The notes under the pieces: model-generated | What the model was told of the DNA's origin: nothing | What the model saw: only the letters and a program-made list of their open reading frames with translations | Databases searched by the model: none | In this document: in pieces, positions 41,131-43,905 of the stretch | Position numbering within the stretch: position 1 is the first letter of the stretch | Layout of the letters: each line of letters opens with the position of its first letter | Source of the DNA: Bacillus paralicheniformis | GTDB taxonomy: Bacteria > Bacillota > Bacilli > Bacillales > Bacillaceae | Direction: 5' to 3' | NCBI RefSeq assembly: GCF_001042485.2 | Contig: NZ_LBMN02000015.1 | Coordinates: forward strand, 1-43,905 | DNA: 43,905 bases | Position numbers and translations under genes: made by a program

Positions 41131-42840
41131 ATGGCAAACACAGATTTTATAAAGGAAATTGCACCAGACGCCCAAAGAGTCTATAAAAAGTATGATATTC
41201 TCGCGTCTCTCATTATTGCTCAAGCCTGTTTAGAGAGCGGATGGGGTACAAGTGAGCTGGCCCAAAAAGCGAAAAACCTATTCGGCATCAAGGGTACTTA
41301 TAACGGTCAATATGTTCTCATGTGGACGACTGAATATGATAAGAGCGGAAATGCTACCCGTGTGCAAGCCAAGTTCCGTAAGTATCCGTCTTGGTATGAA
41401 TCTATTCAGGATTTAGCCAAGCTGTACATAAACGGAACGAGCTGGGACCCGAACCATTATAAAGCGGTAGTCGGGGAAAAAGATTACCAGAAGGCGACAG
41501 CTGCGCTTGTAAAAGCCGGTTATGCGACTGATCCCAATTATGCCACCAAATTGAACAGTCTTATTTTCACTTATAAACTCACACAATATGATTCTGTGGA
41601 TGAGATACCGGATGAACCTGAAGAACCCGAAACGCCGATACCGACCCCGGAGGTACCAAGCAAAGAATATGATGGAAAAGACGTTCCGCTTAATCAAAAC
41701 TTGCCTTCGGATGTTGATTTTCCACAGCTGCATGTACTAGCGGGGGATGGAAAGAATGTGGTTGAAATAACGGGCGTCTCGCTCGATCTGACGGACGATA
41801 CGACGGGGAAGAAGAGCTTTACATTTACCATCACCAAAACGCAGGAAAACGCTATTGAATTTGATCTGTTGGTGATTGATAACATTCTTTTTCTGGATGA
41901 ACGGAAATTTAATCATCAAAAGTATTACATTACAAACGTTGAAGTACGGCAGGAAAATAATGTGTTGAGAAAAACTGTTTCGGCCAGCCATATTTTCTCG
42001 GTTCTGCTGATCAACAACTATGTGACTGAAACGGTGTCTAAAAAAATGACGATCAAAGAGGCTTTTGATATCGCATTAAAAGGAACGCCATTCAAGTATG
42101 TTTTAAAAGCTCCAGTGAGTGACTTTCCGAGTGCCGAACAAGAAAACTTTGGTGACGGAAATTCCACGGAATTGGTGGATAAAATCATTTCGGATTACGG
42201 TCCTGAGCTGGATGTTGATAATTATAAAATCCTTGTTTATAAGAAAATTGGACAAAAAATCAATTTCACTTTAGATTCGCGATATAACATGCCAGGTATT
42301 TCTATTAAGACAAACTCGCAAAATTGTACAACGCGCGCCTGGGGTTACGGGGCGTTGAAGAAGAGCAGCACGGACAGTAAAAACCCACAATATGAATTTG
42401 AGCCGATCTTATACGTACATCCGGATGAAAAAAAGTTTTTACTCGAAGGCCTTCCGCGCTGGGCCGATCCAATTAAAGATGAAACCATAAAAAAAGCCAG
42501 CAGTATGGTTTCGGCATTAAAAAAACATGTGAATCCATATCCTGAATTGACAATTGAAGCAGATTTTCAAAAAATCTATGAGCCGAAACTTTTAGAGATC
42601 GAGCAGGATTTCTGGAAAGGCGACACCATCCATGTCTTGGCTGTTACGGCATCAGGGATCATGTTTGAAGACGATGTTCGGCTGATTTCAATTCAGTACA
42701 ACCCGTTGAACCCATACAGCAGCCCAAAATTGACGTTCGCGAACTTCAGAAAAGACATTCAGGATATTGCGGTCAATCAGGCCAAGAAACTAAGAGATCA
42801 AAAACGATATATTGACCAGCTTTTCAAAACGCTCAGGTAG
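41131..42840 (+). CDS. tail-associated protein (Tal) with N-terminal GH73 glucosaminidase
   Basis: A 569-aa two-part protein. Residues 1-153 are a complete GH73 (FlgJ-type) peptidoglycan hydrolase, with catalytic E35 in QACLESGWGTSELA and the downstream NLFGIKG and KYPSWYESIQD motifs. An acidic proline-rich linker (155-179) follows. Residues about 180-569 are the prophage tail/endopeptidase-like Tal domain. It would cut the cell wall at DNA entry. The lysin is at the N-terminus, whereas many Tal proteins carry it at the C-terminus. Confidence 0.9.
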   Translation: MANTDFIKEIAPDAQRVYKKYDILASLIIAQACLESGWGTSELAQKAKNLFGIKGTYNGQYVLMWTTEYDKSGNATRVQAKFRKYPSWYESIQDLAKLYINGTSWDPNHYKAVVGEKDYQKATAALVKAGYATDPNYATKLNSLIFTYKLTQYDSVDEIPDEPEEPETPIPTPEVPSKEYDGKDVPLNQNLPSDVDFPQLHVLAGDGKNVVEITGVSLDLTDDTTGKKSFTFTITKTQENAIEFDLLVIDNILFLDERKFNHQKYYITNVEVRQENNVLRKTVSASHIFSVLLINNYVTETVSKKMTIKEAFDIALKGTPFKYVLKAPVSDFPSAEQENFGDGNSTELVDKIISDYGPELDVDNYKILVYKKIGQKINFTLDSRYNMPGISIKTNSQNCTTRAWGYGALKKSSTDSKNPQYEFEPILYVHPDEKKFLLEGLPRWADPIKDETIKKASSMVSALKKHVNPYPELTIEADFQKIYEPKLLEIEQDFWKGDTIHVLAVTASGIMFEDDVRLISIQYNPLNPYSSPKLTFANFRKDIQDIAVNQAKKLRDQKRYIDQLFKTLR

Positions 42841-42849
42841 GCGTTTTTT
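42826..42849 (+). terminator. intra-operon terminator between tal and the tail spike
   Basis: AAAACGC (42826-42832), 8-nt loop, GCGTTTT (42841-42847), then T. The stem includes the tal stop codon. Moderately strong. Confidence 0.7.
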
Positions 42850-42875
42850 ATTTTGCCAAAAAAGGAGTGAAAGAG

Positions 42876-43905
42876 ATGCAGCGGCTGATAAAAGACTATG
42901 ATCTAACCCGGAATTCCCGTTATCAAGCACAACTAAGAGCAGATATGCAAAGTATAGAAAACAGCTTGAATGAGCAAGAAAGTCAGATTCAATCGCATCA
43001 ATTATCCAAAAAAGCTCATACGTCTGACCAGATTGCTCACAGCAGCGGGCTTACAGTATCACAAGAAATCGAAATAGAAAAAACTCGATTGCGAAATCTC
43101 ATTCTAAGTGCTGACGGAACAAACATAAAGGAAGTCGTCGATGCTCGCGTAGATACGGACGCGGTTGTACACCCTACGCTTAAAGATCGTCTGGACTACG
43201 AGGATAATCAGGTTAAAAAGGATCTTCAAAGTCGGTCATTAAACGTCTTGAATTACCTGATCCCGGGTGAAGCAGACGCCAGTCTTTATATCCAGCGGGC
43301 TTTAGACGATGCGTACGATTTAGGGGGCGCTCAAGTGTATGTCCCAGCCATCTCTACGCCTTATGTGCTGAAAAAGACGTTGCTCATTAAGTCGAATACA
43401 CGCCTTACTCTAAATAGTAACGTTGTGTTTGATCGTCAGCACGCGGACGACTTTATCGTAAACTTCGAAAAAGAAAAAGGAAATCCGAGATTAACGAAAT
43501 ATAACGGCTACTCAAACATCGTTATCGAAGGCGGAACGTGGCGGTCGAATGGGGACGTCTTCAAAAGCGGCCAGGCGATCCTGATCGCGCACGCAAAGAA
43601 TATTGTCATCCGGGATCTTACGGTATATGACGTATGTGGCGGTCATGCCGTTGAGTTTAACGGTATTGATACGGGATTGATTGACAACGTCAAGGCGTTC
43701 GGATTCGACGGCGCCGAGTATCGCGGAGCTTTTCAGATCGACCTCGATAAAACCGGAAACCCGCCCACGTTAGGATCGTACGGCAGCTTCGACGGCACTC
43801 CGTGTAAGAACATCACGGTTCAGAAATGCGAAGTCGGTCCTTCCTCGAAAATGGCTTCGTGGGGGCGCGCGGTTGAATCGCACAGCTCATTCATCGGAGT
43901 ATCGC
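42876..43905 (+). CDS. tail spike / appendage with pectate-lyase-like beta-helix (partial at window end)
   Basis: Open from ATG 42876 to the window edge (343 codons, no stop). AAGGAGTG precedes the ATG. Residues 1-about 100 form a helical anchor with coiled coil; about 125-343 read as a right-handed beta-helix of the pectate_lyase_3 class (LNYLIPGEADASLYIQRALDDAYDLGG, then YVPAIS..PYVLKKTLLIKSNTRLTL, IVIEGGTW, ITVQKCEV rungs). Such spikes bind or degrade cell-surface polymers. From about 43.1 kb codon use shifts to more GCG/TCG/GAC, which suggests a swapped receptor domain. Confidence 0.87.
   Translation, partial: MQRLIKDYDLTRNSRYQAQLRADMQSIENSLNEQESQIQSHQLSKKAHTSDQIAHSSGLTVSQEIEIEKTRLRNLILSADGTNIKEVVDARVDTDAVVHPTLKDRLDYEDNQVKKDLQSRSLNVLNYLIPGEADASLYIQRALDDAYDLGGAQVYVPAISTPYVLKKTLLIKSNTRLTLNSNVVFDRQHADDFIVNFEKEKGNPRLTKYNGYSNIVIEGGTWRSNGDVFKSGQAILIAHAKNIVIRDLTVYDVCGGHAVEFNGIDTGLIDNVKAFGFDGAEYRGAFQIDLDKTGNPPTLGSYGSFDGTPCKNITVQKCEVGPSSKMASWGRAVESHSSFIGVS

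Noticed and set aside
11888..43905. Integrative conjugative element instead of a prophage
   Set aside because: No relaxase, coupling protein or type IV secretion genes; a complete head-and-tail gene order is present.

Overview
The window is a Bacillus chromosome of the B. subtilis group. Gene order (5S-tRNA-tRNA, thiL-tsaE-tsaB-rimI-tsaD, ydiF, moaC-rex-tatAy-tatCy, ydiK-ydiL, groES-groEL) is that of B. subtilis. The proteins look like diverged orthologues of the 168 proteins, which points to the B. licheniformis / B. paralicheniformis side of the group; this species call is from memory, not from a search.

Region 1 (1-11806) is core genome: the end of an rRNA operon with initiator tRNA-Met and tRNA-Asp; a thiamine / t6A / ribosomal acetylation operon; an intergenic cluster of DnaA-box-like sites between tsaD and ydiF; an ABC-F ATPase on the minus strand; molybdopterin, redox-repressor and Tat-translocase genes; a membrane pair ydiK-ydiL; and CIRCE-controlled groES-groEL.

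Region 2 (about 11807 to the window end) is most of a cos-type siphovirus prophage inserted directly behind groEL. The same neighbourhood holds a prophage-like region in B. subtilis 168. From left to right: minus-strand integrase and LexA-type repressor; a switch with five related 15-bp operators; Cro-like, excisionase-like and AntA/KilAC antirepressor genes; a stretch of short early genes with duplicated promoter and start segments around a minus-strand moron; a DnaD-like initiator with a candidate origin, and a DnaC-like loader; a run of small genes and an orphan cytosine-C5 methyltransferase; an ArpU-type late regulator and a small solo tyrosine recombinase; a nested inverted repeat; a PemK/MazF toxin-antitoxin pair; a complex late leader; then HNH, candidate cos, TerS, TerL, portal, protease, capsid, collagen-like head fibre, connectors, major tail protein, frameshifted tail chaperone, tape measure, Dit, a GH73-Tal fusion and a beta-helix tail spike cut by the window edge. 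Lysis genes and the right attachment site are not in the window.

The least explained DNA is 24.86-26.04 kb. It holds (a) a 120-bp two-part inverted repeat beside the solo recombinase, (b) a split inverted repeat around the toxin-antitoxin promoter, (c) three TGGCAC repeats exactly 11 bp apart in front of a -10 element, and (d) a folded RNA candidate lying between intrinsic terminators at the head of the late operon. Together (c) and (d) suggest an activator-dependent, antiterminated late operon. That is inference from sequence only.
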